Shown here piece by piece: positions 1 to 9,220 of a DNA stretch of 64,000 bases (its first letter is position 1; every line of letters begins with the position of its first letter). The position numbers were made by a program, and so were the translations under genes. This stretch comes from SZUA-547 sp963669315 (GTDB taxonomy: Bacteria; Pseudomonadota; Alphaproteobacteria; Rhodobacterales; Rhodobacteraceae), in contig OY770021.1 of NCBI GenBank assembly GCA_963669315.1, positions 3,822,458 through 3,886,457 on the forward strand. Reading direction: 5' to 3'. Under the pieces are notes generated by a model. That model saw nothing but the letters and a program-made list of their open reading frames with translations. It did not search any database and was not told the DNA's origin.

Positions 1-1
1 G

Positions 2-2686
2 ACAGAGCTGATACTGACCGGCCGGCGTTTCCGTGGCGAAGACCGTGTGCAGTTGAAGGCGAGTTTCGAACACTTGCGCGCCGAAGATCTGGCGTCGCAG
101 ATCCGGGTCTTTGAATGGCTACAGTCTGCGAATGGGGCGCTCGACGGCGGGCTGGACCTCGATCTGGCGCCGGATGGGTCGCTTAACGCCCTGTCCGGCC
201 ACCTTCGGGCGGACTCAGTGATTGCGGAAATCGGCGGTGAGGATCGGCTGTTGGACTACGCTGAGGCGGATGTCAGCTACGATGTCGAAGCCAGCATTTT
301 TAACATTGAGGCTCTCGAAGCCTCCGCCCTGGGCGTTACGGCTGAGTTGGCCGGCGCCATCGCGTTGCGCCTCGACGACGATCAGCAACTGACGGGCGCG
401 GACGTGACCGTGGAGCAAATTCGATCGACCATCGCCCGGCCTGATCTTTTCGACGCCGCGGTCAAAGTGCGAGGCGGTGAGGCTGAGCTTTCGATTGACC
501 TGAGAGACAGGGTGAGCGTCGAATTGCGCAAGGCGCGGGTCACGGCGGGAACGGCGGAGGTTCCGGACGCCGAGTTCACGGCGGTGGGAAGCTTCACTCA
601 GACACCGCTGGGCGATCTTATCGATCTTCGCGCCTCATCGGACGGGTTTCGGATCAGGCAAGCGGTGGCGCTGTGGCCCAGGCCGCTGGGAACCAGCGGG
701 CGCGCCTGGGTCGCCGAGAACATTCCTGACGGCAAGACGACAAATGTGCGCGCCTCATTCAACATGGCGCCGGGCGGCGAGCCAGAGGCGGTGCTGGCCT
801 TTGACTATTACGAGACGACATCGACGTACCTAAAGCCGATGCCGCCGATCATCGACGCGCGCGGAAGCGGTGGGATCAGGGATGGAAAATTTCATCTGAC
901 CATGGATTCCGGCGCAGTCGCGACTGAGGACGGGGTCGTCGATATTTCGGGATCGACGCTGGAAATGCGCAATCTACTTGGCGACATCCCCATCGCGCAC
1001 GCGACCATCCGCAGCAACGGCCCCAGCGCTGCGGCGCTGAACATCATCGATCACGAGCCGCTGAAATTACCGTCGAAGCTGGGACTCGCGCCATCGTTGG
1101 TTGGTGGTGAGGCGAGCACCCAGACAGTGCTCGAGTTCCCGTTGTTGAGCACCCTGCAACTCGACGACATTCTGCTCGATATCGACGCGCGACTGACGGA
1201 ACTTGCGATGACCGTTCCAAATACGGACGTGGTTATAGAGGCCGATCAAGTCTCGCTCGCTGGCGATCAGACCGGGATGGAGGTGACGGGCCAGGCCCGC
1301 GTCGACGGGCAGCCTGCGACCGTGACGTGGCGCGAGAAGTTCATCGCTGACGAGGGTCCGCGTCGAACGCTCGACTTCACCACCCGCTACACGCGCGAGC
1401 AAGCGGTCGCCGCGGGCGTTCCAAGCCTTCTCTTGCGCGAGGGAGCGGCGGCGGTATCGGGTCAGCTCTCATTCCGGGACAACCAGCCCCCGCGCCTGCG
1501 CGCCAGCGCCGATATGACCGGGCTAAACCTGGTCGCGGAGAACATCGGCTGGCGGAAAGAGATCGACGCTCCAGCGACCATGTCTGTCGAGGGCGCCGTC
1601 GGCGACACCACCGCATTGAACGTCAATCTGGATGCGCCAGGTTTTGAGGGCGAAGGTGTTCTCAGGCTTGGGGATGGACGCACAAATCTGGTTCTGAAGC
1701 GACTTTCACTGGCCGGGGTCGGAGATTTCACCGGCGAGGTCGACGCGACCGCGAGAAGGATCGATGTCATCCTTTCGTCGCCGTCTGTCGATCTTGAACG
1801 GTTCCTGAGCGAGGGCGCCGCTGACGCGTCCGGGCTGGAAACGCCTGAGCTGTCCATCACTCTGAACGCTGATGGCGCACATCTGACAGGCAAGCTTTGG
1901 GCGGGCGCGTTGTCTGGAAACATAACGATCAAGGACGGCCAGAAGCGCGCGAAATTCAACGGGCTGATAAATGGTGACGCGCCCTTCGCAGGGGATTTCA
2001 AAGGCACCGATAGTGAAAGCCTGCTCGTTATTCGCTCGGATGAGGCCGGACGGGCGCTAAAGGCGCTTGGCGCGTTGGAGAGCGGAAAAGGCGGTGCGCT
2101 GACGCTGAAACTTCGCCTAACAGATCCCGGCGCTCCCATCACCGGTGATATTCACATTGAAAACATCGTTGTGACCGAAGCGCCGGTGCTGGCTGAAATG
2201 CTGAGCGTCGCCTCGCTGGTCGGCGCAGTCGATAAACTGACCAGCGGCGGAGTCACGTTCACAACCATCGAGGCCGATTTCCGTGCGGAGGACTCGCTCG
2301 TCTTCGTCTCTGACGCCGCCGCCTATGGGCCAACCGTTGGGCTGACGGCGCAAGGCTCCTACGACCTGGACGCCGAAAAATTCAATCTCAGCGGCTCGAT
2401 TTCACCGGCCTATGTCATCAATGGATTGCTCAACGCCGTTCCAATTCTGGGTGAGGCGCTGACGGGTGGCGAAGGCGAGGGCGTATTCGGCATCGCTTAT
2501 GAGTTAACCGGCCCCGCATCGGCGCCGGAGATATCCGTGAATCCGCTATCGGCGCTGGCGGTGGGGCCGTTCCGACGACTGTTTTCCGGAACCGCCGATG
2601 ATGGCAGTGAGGAGGAAACGCCCGCCGGTTCCTCCGTTGAAAGCCCGCTCGACAGGATGAGACGGGAGCGGGATCAGGACAACTGA
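2..2686 (+). CDS. AsmA/YhdP-like (DUF3971) envelope protein, 5' partial
   Basis: The reading frame is open from base 2 with no stop before 2686, so the true start lies left of the window; the GTG at 47 is internal. About 895 residues are visible, made of long repetitive beta-rich segments such as alternating Leu/Asp/Gly strands, followed by an AsmA-like C-terminal part (GIAYELTGPASAPEISVNP). This pattern is known from the YhdP/TamB/AsmA family, large inner-membrane-anchored periplasmic proteins implicated in lipid movement to the outer membrane. The N-terminal anchor is expected outside the window. The last residues are a charged tail. It converges on tyrS with a 17-base gap. Family call is firm, exact paralogue less so. 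Confidence 0.85.
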   Translation, partial: TELILTGRRFRGEDRVQLKASFEHLRAEDLASQIRVFEWLQSANGALDGGLDLDLAPDGSLNALSGHLRADSVIAEIGGEDRLLDYAEADVSYDVEASIFNIEALEASALGVTAELAGAIALRLDDDQQLTGADVTVEQIRSTIARPDLFDAAVKVRGGEAELSIDLRDRVSVELRKARVTAGTAEVPDAEFTAVGSFTQTPLGDLIDLRASSDGFRIRQAVALWPRPLGTSGRAWVAENIPDGKTTNVRASFNMAPGGEPEAVLAFDYYETTSTYLKPMPPIIDARGSGGIRDGKFHLTMDSGAVATEDGVVDISGSTLEMRNLLGDIPIAHATIRSNGPSAAALNIIDHEPLKLPSKLGLAPSLVGGEASTQTVLEFPLLSTLQLDDILLDIDARLTELAMTVPNTDVVIEADQVSLAGDQTGMEVTGQARVDGQPATVTWREKFIADEGPRRTLDFTTRYTREQAVAAGVPSLLLREGAAAVSGQLSFRDNQPPRLRASADMTGLNLVAENIGWRKEIDAPATMSVEGAVGDTTALNVNLDAPGFEGEGVLRLGDGRTNLVLKRLSLAGVGDFTGEVDATARRIDVILSSPSVDLERFLSEGAADASGLETPELSITLNADGAHLTGKLWAGALSGNITIKDGQKRAKFNGLINGDAPFAGDFKGTDSESLLVIRSDEAGRALKALGALESGKGGALTLKLRLTDPGAPITGDIHIENIVVTEAPVLAEMLSVASLVGAVDKLTSGGVTFTTIEADFRAEDSLVFVSDAAAYGPTVGLTAQGSYDLDAEKFNLSGSISPAYVINGLLNAVPILGEALTGGEGEGVFGIAYELTGPASAPEISVNPLSALAVGPFRRLFSGTADDGSEEETPAGSSVESPLDRMRRERDQDN

Positions 2687-2703
2687 ATGATCGTGCGCCT
2701 AGC

Positions 2704-3960
2704 CTAGCCAAGCCTGGCCAGCGCGTGCCGTTTTTTGCCTGCTGAGAGCTTCAGGTCGCCGCCAGAGAAACTGTCAGGCATAATCATCAGACCCGGATCG
2801 GTAATCGGCGCGTCATCCAGCTTTGCGCCGCCTTCGGAGATCAGGCGCTTGGCGTCCTTGCCCGATTTGGCGAGGCCCGCGCGCACGAACAACTGACCAA
2901 TAGAGAGGCCGTAGTCCGGAATGTCGGCTGCCGGAATCTCCACCGTCGGCAGATCTGCCCCCGCGCCGCCCTTTTCGAAGGTCTCGCGGGCGGTCGCTTC
3001 CGCTGCTGCGGCGGCCTCAGCGCCGTGGGCGAGAGTGGTCACCTCATTCGCCAGCAGGATCTTGGCGTCGTTGATCTCAGATCCCTCCAGCTTTTCCAGA
3101 CGAGAGATCTCATCCAGCGGCAGTTCGGTGAAGAGCTTAAGGAAGCGGCCGACATCGGCATCGGTCGCATTGCGCCAGTACTGCCAGAACTCATACGGGC
3201 TCAGCATCTCGTCATTCAGCCAAACCGCGCCGTCGGCGGTTTTGCCCATCTTCTTGCCTTCCGAGGTGGTCAGCAGCGGAGAAGTGACGCCAAACACCTC
3301 CTCGCCCAGAATGCGGCGGGTCAAATCGATTCCGTTGACGATGTTGCCCCACTGGTCCGAGCCGCCCATCTGTACGGCGCAGCCATAGCGGCGGTTCAGC
3401 TCCATGAAGTCATAGGCCTGAAGAATCATGTAGTTGAATTCCAGGAAGCTCAGCGACTGCTCCCGATCAAGGCGCAGCTTGACGGAATCGAAGCTCAGCA
3501 TCCGGTTGACCGAAAAAAAGCGGCCGTAGTCGCGCAGGAATTCAAGATAGTTGAGCTCATCCAGCCATTCGGCGTTGTTGAGCATCAGCGCATCCGTCGG
3601 GCCGTCACCGAATGTCAGGTAATGAGAGAACACCTTCTGGATGCCGTCGATGTTTTTGGCGATCTGCTCCTCACCCAGCAGCTTGCGCGCCTCATCCCGG
3701 AACGAGGGGTCGCCAACTTTCGACGTGCCTCCGCCCATCAGGACAATTGGCTTGTGACCGGTTTTCTGAAGCCAACGCAGCAGCATGATCTGCAACAGGC
3801 TGCCCACATGCAGACTCGCCGCCGTCGCATCAAAGCCGATATAGGCCGGAACGACGCCTGCGTTCAGGCGCTCATCCAGCGCCTCCATATCCGTGCAGTC
3901 CTGCAGGAACCCGCGTTCGATGAGTACGTTGAGGAAATCAGAGGTCGGCTTGAAGTTCAT
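2704..3960 (-). CDS. tyrS: Tyrosine--tRNA ligase
   Basis: Class I aminoacyl-tRNA synthetase charging tRNA-Tyr in the cytoplasm. The protein is 418 residues, the usual TyrRS length. The HIGH-type signature appears as HVGSLL near residue 52, the tyrosine-binding region as QMGGSDQWGNI near 198, and the KMSKS-type loop as KKMGKT near 236. The C-terminal 70 residues look like an S4 RNA-binding domain (GLSIGQLFVRAGLAKSGKDA). The ATG at 3960 precedes the conserved N terminus. It is divergent from anmK with about 97 bases between the two starts, where both promoters must lie. Confidence 0.97.
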   Translation of the reverse strand: MNFKPTSDFLNVLIERGFLQDCTDMEALDERLNAGVVPAYIGFDATAASLHVGSLLQIMLLRWLQKTGHKPIVLMGGGTSKVGDPSFRDEARKLLGEEQIAKNIDGIQKVFSHYLTFGDGPTDALMLNNAEWLDELNYLEFLRDYGRFFSVNRMLSFDSVKLRLDREQSLSFLEFNYMILQAYDFMELNRRYGCAVQMGGSDQWGNIVNGIDLTRRILGEEVFGVTSPLLTTSEGKKMGKTADGAVWLNDEMLSPYEFWQYWRNATDADVGRFLKLFTELPLDEISRLEKLEGSEINDAKILLANEVTTLAHGAEAAAAAEATARETFEKGGAGADLPTVEIPAADIPDYGLSIGQLFVRAGLAKSGKDAKRLISEGGAKLDDAPITDPGLMIMPDSFSGGDLKLSAGKKRHALARLG

Positions 3961-4057
3961 GGGCTGGGCGATCCGTCATGCAAAGCGTGTTCGCCGCGGT
4001 GGCGGCGTGCGTCGCTCTGCTCTATAGCGGCTGGTACGGGAAAGGGAAGGGCGCGGC

Positions 4058-5215
4058 ATGGTGGGAGGCGACGTGGGAGGTGGCTCGATCTGGGCGCTCG
4101 GCATGATGTCCGGCACATCCATAGACGGGGTGGACGCCGCGCTGGTCCGAACGGACGGTGTGACAGTCGCTGAATTCGGCCCCTCAGGATACCGCGCATA
4201 CTCGGATTCGGAGCGGGCGGAACTTCGCGCCGCTTTGCTAACCGCGAGAGAGGCGTCCACCGCCAGCCTGAAGACGGGTCGACCGGGCTGGCTGCGCGCC
4301 GTGGAGCGTCTGGTGACGGAGCGCCATGCCGAGGCCGCCGAGTCCCTCATCGACGCCTCGGGAATCGAGCCGGAGGTTGTCGGCTTTCACGGCCAAACCG
4401 TGGTTCACCGCCCGGCGGAGCGCCTGACTGTACAGATTGGCGACGGAAAGGCGCTGGCCGCGCGCCTCGACGCGCTGGTCGCGTTCGACTTCCGCTCCGA
4501 CGATGTGGCGCAGGGCGGGCAGGGTGCGCCGCTGGCCCCGCTATATCACGCGGCTCTGGCGCGCCTGATCGCGAAGGAGACCGACGAGGACGCGCCAATC
4601 GCTTTCCTGAACATCGGCGGGGTGGCCAATGTCACTTGGGCGGATCCGGCGGCGCGCGACCCGCATGCCAAAGACTCTTTGATCGCGTTCGACACCGGTC
4701 CGGGAAACGCGCTGATCGACGATTTCGTGCGCGCGCGCACCGGCGCCGCGCATGACGAGGGCGGGGCGCTGGCCGCGGAGGGCCTCGCCGGAGCGAATGA
4801 GGTGGCCTCTGCGCTCGCCCCCTTCAAGGAAAGCTATGGCGAGGCGGTCGGACCAAAGTCGTTGGACAGGTTCTCGCTGACGGGGCTCGAATTATCGCGT
4901 CACTCGACCGAGGACGGCGCCGCTTTGCTGACCGCCCTGACGGTGGAATGCGTCGCATGGAGCGAAGAACGGTTCCCGCGCGCGCCCGCGCGTTGGATCG
5001 TCTGCGGCGGCGGGCGGAAAAATCAAACCATAATGAAGATGCTGAACGATCGTCTTGATGCGCCGGTCGAAGCATCTGAGGCGGTCGGTCTGGATGGCGA
5101 CATGCTGGAGGCGCAGGCTTTCGCCTTTCTCGCCGTGCGGGCTCTAAGAGGGTTGCCGGTCTCGATGCCGGCGGTCACCGGCGCTTTCGGTCAGGCGAAG
5201 ATTGCAAAGCCGTAG
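4058..5215 (+). CDS. anmK: Anhydro-N-acetylmuramic acid kinase
   Basis: Phosphorylates 1,6-anhydro-MurNAc to MurNAc-6-phosphate in cytoplasmic recycling of peptidoglycan. The N terminus carries the family's phosphate-binding signature GMMSGTSIDGVD at about residues 15-26; later come VGFHGQTVVH, FLNIGGVANVT and FDTGPGNALIDDF, all hallmarks of the AnmK branch of the sugar-kinase/actin fold. The 385-residue length is typical. The ATG at 4058 has a GGAAGG ribosome site 8 bases upstream. It is divergent from tyrS and convergent with the hydrolase at 5219, from which it is separated by 3 bases. Confidence 0.95.
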   Translation: MVGGDVGGGSIWALGMMSGTSIDGVDAALVRTDGVTVAEFGPSGYRAYSDSERAELRAALLTAREASTASLKTGRPGWLRAVERLVTERHAEAAESLIDASGIEPEVVGFHGQTVVHRPAERLTVQIGDGKALAARLDALVAFDFRSDDVAQGGQGAPLAPLYHAALARLIAKETDEDAPIAFLNIGGVANVTWADPAARDPHAKDSLIAFDTGPGNALIDDFVRARTGAAHDEGGALAAEGLAGANEVASALAPFKESYGEAVGPKSLDRFSLTGLELSRHSTEDGAALLTALTVECVAWSEERFPRAPARWIVCGGGRKNQTIMKMLNDRLDAPVEASEAVGLDGDMLEAQAFAFLAVRALRGLPVSMPAVTGAFGQAKIAKP

Positions 5216-5218
5216 GAC

Positions 5219-5899
5219 TTAGCCCTCAGCCTCGGCCGCCGCAGCAGCAGCAGCGGCTTTCTCCTGCATCCGGGAATGTACGTAACCCTCGACGATGTCG
5301 ATCATCTCATCCATCCCGTGATCATAGAGATGGTTGGCGCCCGGCACCGTCGTGTGGGTAATAGTGATGCCCTTTTGCGATTGCAGCTTCTCGACCAGTT
5401 TCAGGACATCAGGCATGGGGGCGATGCGATCCGCCTCTCCATTGATGATCAAACCGGAGGACGGGCAGGGTGCGAGGAATGAGAAGTCGTACATGTTCGC
5501 GGGCGGCGAGACGGAGATGAATCCCTCAATCTCAGGCCGGCGCATCAGCAACTGCATGCCGATCCACGCGCCGAAGGAGAATCCGCCAACCCAGCAGCCC
5601 TTGGCCGCGGGGTGCAGCGCTTGCAGATAGTCCAGCGCGGCGGCGGCGTCGGAAAGCTCTCCAATGCCTTGGTCGAATTCTCCCTGGCTGCGCCCGACGC
5701 CGCGGAAATTAAACCGCAACACCGAGTATCCCAGCCGATGGAAGGTGTAGTGCAGGTTATAGACCACCTTGTTGTTCATCGTGCCGCCGAACTGCGGATG
5801 AGGGTGCATGATGATGGCGATCGGCGCGTCTTTTTCCTTCTGTGAGTGCAAACGTCCCTCAAGACGTCCCTCGGGTCCGGGAAAAATGACTTCAGGCAT
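5219..5899 (-). CDS. Alpha/beta hydrolase
   Basis: A 226-residue serine hydrolase of the alpha/beta fold. The nucleophile elbow is GGFSFGAW near residue 104, an acidic residue follows in NGEADRIAPM, and the catalytic His is in GANHLYDHG near 195. The N terminus (HPHPQFGGTMNNKVV) matches a small family of dienelactone-hydrolase-like proteins common in alphaproteobacteria. The C terminus is an alanine run. The substrate cannot be read from the sequence. It is divergent from iscR across a 214-base intergenic region that holds an IscR-type operator, so co-regulation with the suf genes is possible but not shown. Confidence 0.85.
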   Translation of the reverse strand: MPEVIFPGPEGRLEGRLHSQKEKDAPIAIIMHPHPQFGGTMNNKVVYNLHYTFHRLGYSVLRFNFRGVGRSQGEFDQGIGELSDAAAALDYLQALHPAAKGCWVGGFSFGAWIGMQLLMRRPEIEGFISVSPPANMYDFSFLAPCPSSGLIINGEADRIAPMPDVLKLVEKLQSQKGITITHTTVPGANHLYDHGMDEMIDIVEGYVHSRMQEKAAAAAAAAEAEG

Positions 5900-5946
5900 A
5901 GGCTCGGCTCCCCAATTCGCTTTGTTGCGTCTCGAATTAGGGAAGC

Positions 5947-5975
5947 TTGACTAAATCAGTCAGGCTACCTAGAAA
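5947..5975 (+). promoter_or_regulatory. iscR-suf promoter with overlapping IscR-type operator
   Basis: The 18 bases TTGACTAAATCAGTCAGG at 5947-5964 fit the core of the E. coli type 1 IscR consensus (YYGACTRWWWYAGTCRRS) at every position. The same palindrome reads TGA-N9-TCA, the pattern described as the Iron-Rhodo box in Rhodobacterales. It overlaps a -35 hexamer (TTGACT, 5947-5952) followed after 17 bases by TAGAAA (5970-5975). A dimer bound here would block this promoter, giving autorepression of iscR and the suf operon. The predicted start near 5982 leaves an untranslated leader of about 130 bases. Confidence 0.75.
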
Positions 5976-6113
5976 CATTCTAAATTCAATGTGTCTCGAG
6001 TGACGCGGCGCGCATTGAGGGCAGGTAGAGTTGTTCCGCCTGAACGTCAATGCCGACGCGGCTGTTTTGCCGCCGATATCGCACATTTGACGCATGTTCA
6101 GGGTGGATTCGAC

Positions 6114-6593
6114 ATGAAGCTCAGTACAAAGGGTCGCTACGCCGTCACGGCGCTGGCGGATATCGCGCTTCAGGGCGAAGGCGCTCTGGTGTCATTGGGC
6201 GAGATCTCCACCCGGCAGGATATCTCTCTGGCGTACCTGGAGCAGCTTTTCGTGAAGCTCCGCAAGGCGGAGATCGTGGAAAGCGTGCGCGGCCCCGGCG
6301 GCGGCTATCGGTTGGCCAAGCCTGCAAACGAGACGCGCATTTCCGACATCATGTCGGCGGTTGATGAGACTCTGAACGCCATGCGCTGCGAGGATGTGAC
6401 CGGCAAGGGTTGCGGAGGCTCCAAAGCGCAGTGCCTGACCCATGATCTTTGGGAGCAGCTTTCGGCCCATGTCTATGTGTTCCTGAACCAGACCACGATC
6501 GCGGATGTGATCGAGAATCGCCTGAGCCCTTGCCCGGCCGTGCCGGACTTCACCGAGTTGTTGGAAGCCGAGGGTGAGGAGGCGCGCGCGTGA
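6114..6593 (+). CDS. iscR: Rrf2-family Fe-S cluster regulator IscR
   Basis: A 159-residue Rrf2 winged-helix regulator that senses [2Fe-2S] status and represses Fe-S assembly genes. The start is set at 6114 because MKLSTKGRYAVTALADIALQ is the conserved Rrf2 N terminus; the frame is open further upstream but that extension is unlike the family. The recognition region includes SLAYLEQLFVKLRKAEIV. Cluster ligands C92, C100, C107 and H110 are all present, close in position to C92/C98/C104/H107 of E. coli IscR. It is the first gene of the suf operon and its stop overlaps the next start (GTGA). The operator at 5947 implies autoregulation. Confidence 0.95.
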   Translation: MKLSTKGRYAVTALADIALQGEGALVSLGEISTRQDISLAYLEQLFVKLRKAEIVESVRGPGGGYRLAKPANETRISDIMSAVDETLNAMRCEDVTGKGCGGSKAQCLTHDLWEQLSAHVYVFLNQTTIADVIENRLSPCPAVPDFTELLEAEGEEARA

Positions 6594-7678
6594 CCGGCCT
6601 CAACGGGCATAGGGTCTATCTGGACTGGAACGCCACGGCGCCCCTGCGGCCGGAGGCGCGCGCCGCCATGCTGGAGGCGATGGATCTGGTGGGCAATCCC
6701 TCCAGCGTCCACGCCGAGGGGCGGGCGGCCAAGGCGGTGATCGAGAAAGCGCGCGGGCAGGTCGCGGCGCTGGTCGGCTGCGAGCCGAGCGAAGTGGTGT
6801 TTACGTCCGGGGCGACGGAGGCGGCGGCACTTGTCGCATCCAATGCAAAGACCTTCGTCGCGTCAGATATTGAGCATGATTGCGTGCGATCTTGGTCGAA
6901 CACGGCTCACACACGTCCGATCAGCCGAGACGGTCGCATCGAATACAAACAGATGCGACTAGCCGAATGGGAAGCGGTGCAGGCGGCTAACTCCGAGACA
7001 GGCGTTGTCCAGCCTCTAAACGACTGGATCGACTCCACACCGCATATGACGGACGCCGCCCAAGCGCTTGGAAAAGTATCCTTCAACTTCGAAGATACAT
7101 CGGCCTACTTCGCGCTAGTGTCAGGGCACAAGTTGGGATCGCCCAAGGGCGTTGGTGCCTTGGTCGTTAATCAGGGCATAGAAACTGAGGCCCTTCATCG
7201 AGGCGGCGGGCAGGAACAGGGTCGCCGCTCAGGCACTGAAAACGTGATCGGCATCGCAGGGTTCGGCGCAGCGGCCGAGGCTGCACAGCGCGATCTCGAA
7301 GCGGGGGTGTGGGACCGCGTGGAGAAGTTCCGTGACTCCCTCGAACACCGCCTCGCCACCGCCGCGCCCGAGATCACCATCTTCGGCAAGGATGCGCCGC
7401 GCCTGCCCAACACCTCCTGCTTCGCCATTCGCGGCTGGAGCGGCGAGACGCAGGTGATGCAGATGGATCTGTCCGGTTTCGCGATCAGCGCCGGGTCCGC
7501 TTGCTCCAGCGGCAAGGTCGGCCCCTCCCGCGTGATCCTCGCTATGACCGGGGACGAAGAACTCGCCCGCTCCGCCATCCGCGTGAGCATAGGCCCAACG
7601 ACGACAGAGGAGGAGGTCATGGCCTTCGCCGACGCATGGATCGAACACTACACTCGGCGCGCGAAGACCGCCGCCTAA
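6590..7678 (+). CDS. Cysteine desulfurase, IscS/NifS type
   Basis: PLP enzyme of aminotransferase class V that moves sulfur from cysteine to scaffold proteins. The GTG start overlaps the iscR stop by four bases. Visible landmarks are DWNATAPLRPEA at the N terminus, H96 in the cofactor region, the Schiff-base lysine K181 in SGHKLGSPKG and the persulfide cysteine C305 in SAGSACSSGK. At 362 residues it is shorter than E. coli IscS (404), as in compact NifS-like forms. The operon also carries sufS, so two desulfurases are co-transcribed. Bases of about 6830-7190 have more A/T at third positions than the flanks. Confidence 0.93.
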   Translation: MTGLNGHRVYLDWNATAPLRPEARAAMLEAMDLVGNPSSVHAEGRAAKAVIEKARGQVAALVGCEPSEVVFTSGATEAAALVASNAKTFVASDIEHDCVRSWSNTAHTRPISRDGRIEYKQMRLAEWEAVQAANSETGVVQPLNDWIDSTPHMTDAAQALGKVSFNFEDTSAYFALVSGHKLGSPKGVGALVVNQGIETEALHRGGGQEQGRRSGTENVIGIAGFGAAAEAAQRDLEAGVWDRVEKFRDSLEHRLATAAPEITIFGKDAPRLPNTSCFAIRGWSGETQVMQMDLSGFAISAGSACSSGKVGPSRVILAMTGDEELARSAIRVSIGPTTTEEEVMAFADAWIEHYTRRAKTAA

Positions 7679-7696
7679 CCCGTTGAGGATACGCAC

Positions 7697-9220
7697 ATGG
7701 AAGTGCTTGACGACATGAACGCCAAAGAAGGTGTCGAGCAGGAAACGCTGGACGCCGTGCGGTCGATCTCCGGCAAGTACAAATACGGCTGGTCCACCGA
7801 TGTGGAGATGGAATACGCGCCGCAGGGCCTCGATGAGGACATCGTGCGGCTGATCTCCGACAAGAAGGAGGAGCCGGAATGGCTGCTGAACTGGCGGCTG
7901 GAGGCGTTGCGCCGCTGGAAGGAGATGACCCAGCCCGACTGGGCGATGCTGAACGTCGCGCCGATCGACTATCAGGCGCAGTATTACTACGCCCAGCCCG
8001 CCAGCTTTAAGGAAAAGCCGAAGAGCCTGGATGAGGTCGACCCGGACTTGCTCGCCACATACAAAAAGCTCGGCATCCCCCTGAAAGAACAAGCGATTCT
8101 GGCCGGAGTGGAGGGGGCGGGAGAGGCCCCGTCGGAAGGCCGCAAGGTCGCCGTCGATGCGGTGTTCGATTCCGTCTCGCTCGGCACGACCTTCAAGGAT
8201 GAGCTTGCGAAGGCTGGCGTCATCTTCTGCTCGATCTCGGAAGCGGTGAAAGATCACCCTGAACTGGTGAAGAAATATCTCGGTTCGGTCGTGCCCGCGT
8301 CCGACAACTTCTTCGCGACGCTCAACACCGCCGTGTTTTCGGACGGGTCGTTCGTCTATGTGCCGCCCGGCGTGCGCTGCCCGATGGAGCTGAGCACCTA
8401 TTTCCGCATCAATGCGGAGAACACCGGCCAGTTTGAACGCACGCTGATCATCGCCGATAAGGGCGCCTATGTCTCCTATCTGGAGGGCTGCACCGCCCCG
8501 ATGCGTGACGAGAACCAGCTGCATGCGGCGGTCGTCGAGTTGGTGGCGCTGGAGGATGCGGAGATCAAATACTCTACCGTCCAGAACTGGTATCCGGGCG
8601 ATGAGAACGGCAAGGGCGGCATCTATAATTTCGTAACCAAGCGGGCCGACTGCCGCGGCGCGAACTCCAAGGTGATGTGGACGCAGGTCGAGACCGGCTC
8701 TGCGATCACCTGGAAATATCCCTCCTGCATCTTGCGGGGGAACAATTCCCAAGGCGAGTTCTACTCCATCGCCATCGCCAACAACATGCAGCAGGCCGAC
8801 ACCGGCACGAAGATGGTGCATCTGGGCAAGAACACCAAGTCGCGCATCGTCTCCAAGGGGATCAGCGCGGGCAAGGCGCAGAACACCTATCGCGGGCTGG
8901 TCTCCATGCATCCGCGCGCGAAGGAAAGCCGCAACTACACCCAGTGCGACAGCCTGCTGATCGGCGACAAATGTGGGGCGCACACGGTCCCCTATATCGA
9001 GTGCAAGAACAACTCGTCCCGCGTCGAGCATGAGGCGACGACCAGCAAGGTGGATGACGACCAGCTGTTCTATTGCCGTCAGCGCGGCATGGATGAGGAG
9101 GAGGCCGTGGCGCTGGTGGTCAACGGCTTCTGCAAGGAGGTGCTGCAGGAGCTGCCGATGGAGTTCGCCGTCGAGGCCCAGAAGCTGGTGGCGATCAGCC
9201 TTGAGGGGTCAGTTGGATGA
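7697..9220 (+). CDS. sufB: Fe-S cluster assembly scaffold SufB
   Basis: Core scaffold subunit of the SufBC2D complex on which Fe-S clusters are built. The 507-residue protein has the family blocks YKYGWSTDVEMEYAPQGL, VYVPPGVRCPMELSTYFRIN, LEGCTAPMRDENQLHAAVVE and the C-terminal CGAHTVPYIECKNNSSRVEHEA-type region with the conserved cysteine. Length is normal for the family. The ATG at 7697 lies 18 bases after the desulfurase stop; an in-frame ATG at 7715 is possible. The stop overlaps the next gene's ATG (ATGA). A long antisense frame opposite this gene is a codon-bias shadow. Confidence 0.97.
   Translation: MEVLDDMNAKEGVEQETLDAVRSISGKYKYGWSTDVEMEYAPQGLDEDIVRLISDKKEEPEWLLNWRLEALRRWKEMTQPDWAMLNVAPIDYQAQYYYAQPASFKEKPKSLDEVDPDLLATYKKLGIPLKEQAILAGVEGAGEAPSEGRKVAVDAVFDSVSLGTTFKDELAKAGVIFCSISEAVKDHPELVKKYLGSVVPASDNFFATLNTAVFSDGSFVYVPPGVRCPMELSTYFRINAENTGQFERTLIIADKGAYVSYLEGCTAPMRDENQLHAAVVELVALEDAEIKYSTVQNWYPGDENGKGGIYNFVTKRADCRGANSKVMWTQVETGSAITWKYPSCILRGNNSQGEFYSIAIANNMQQADTGTKMVHLGKNTKSRIVSKGISAGKAQNTYRGLVSMHPRAKESRNYTQCDSLLIGDKCGAHTVPYIECKNNSSRVEHEATTSKVDDDQLFYCRQRGMDEEEAVALVVNGFCKEVLQELPMEFAVEAQKLVAISLEGSVG

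Noticed and set aside
3978..4106. Short plus-strand frame starting at 3978 before anmK
   Set aside because: It overlaps the anmK start in another frame, has no ribosome site and no similarity to a known leader or protein.
3025..4173. 382-codon plus-strand frame opposite tyrS
   Set aside because: Antisense to tyrS over most of its length and overlapping the anmK start; composition typical of a codon-bias shadow.
7229..9031. 600-codon open frame on the minus strand opposite the cysteine desulfurase and sufB
   Set aside because: It lies wholly antisense to highly conserved coding sequence. GC-rich third positions leave the complementary frame free of stops; its translation is His/Arg/Leu-rich without family motifs.
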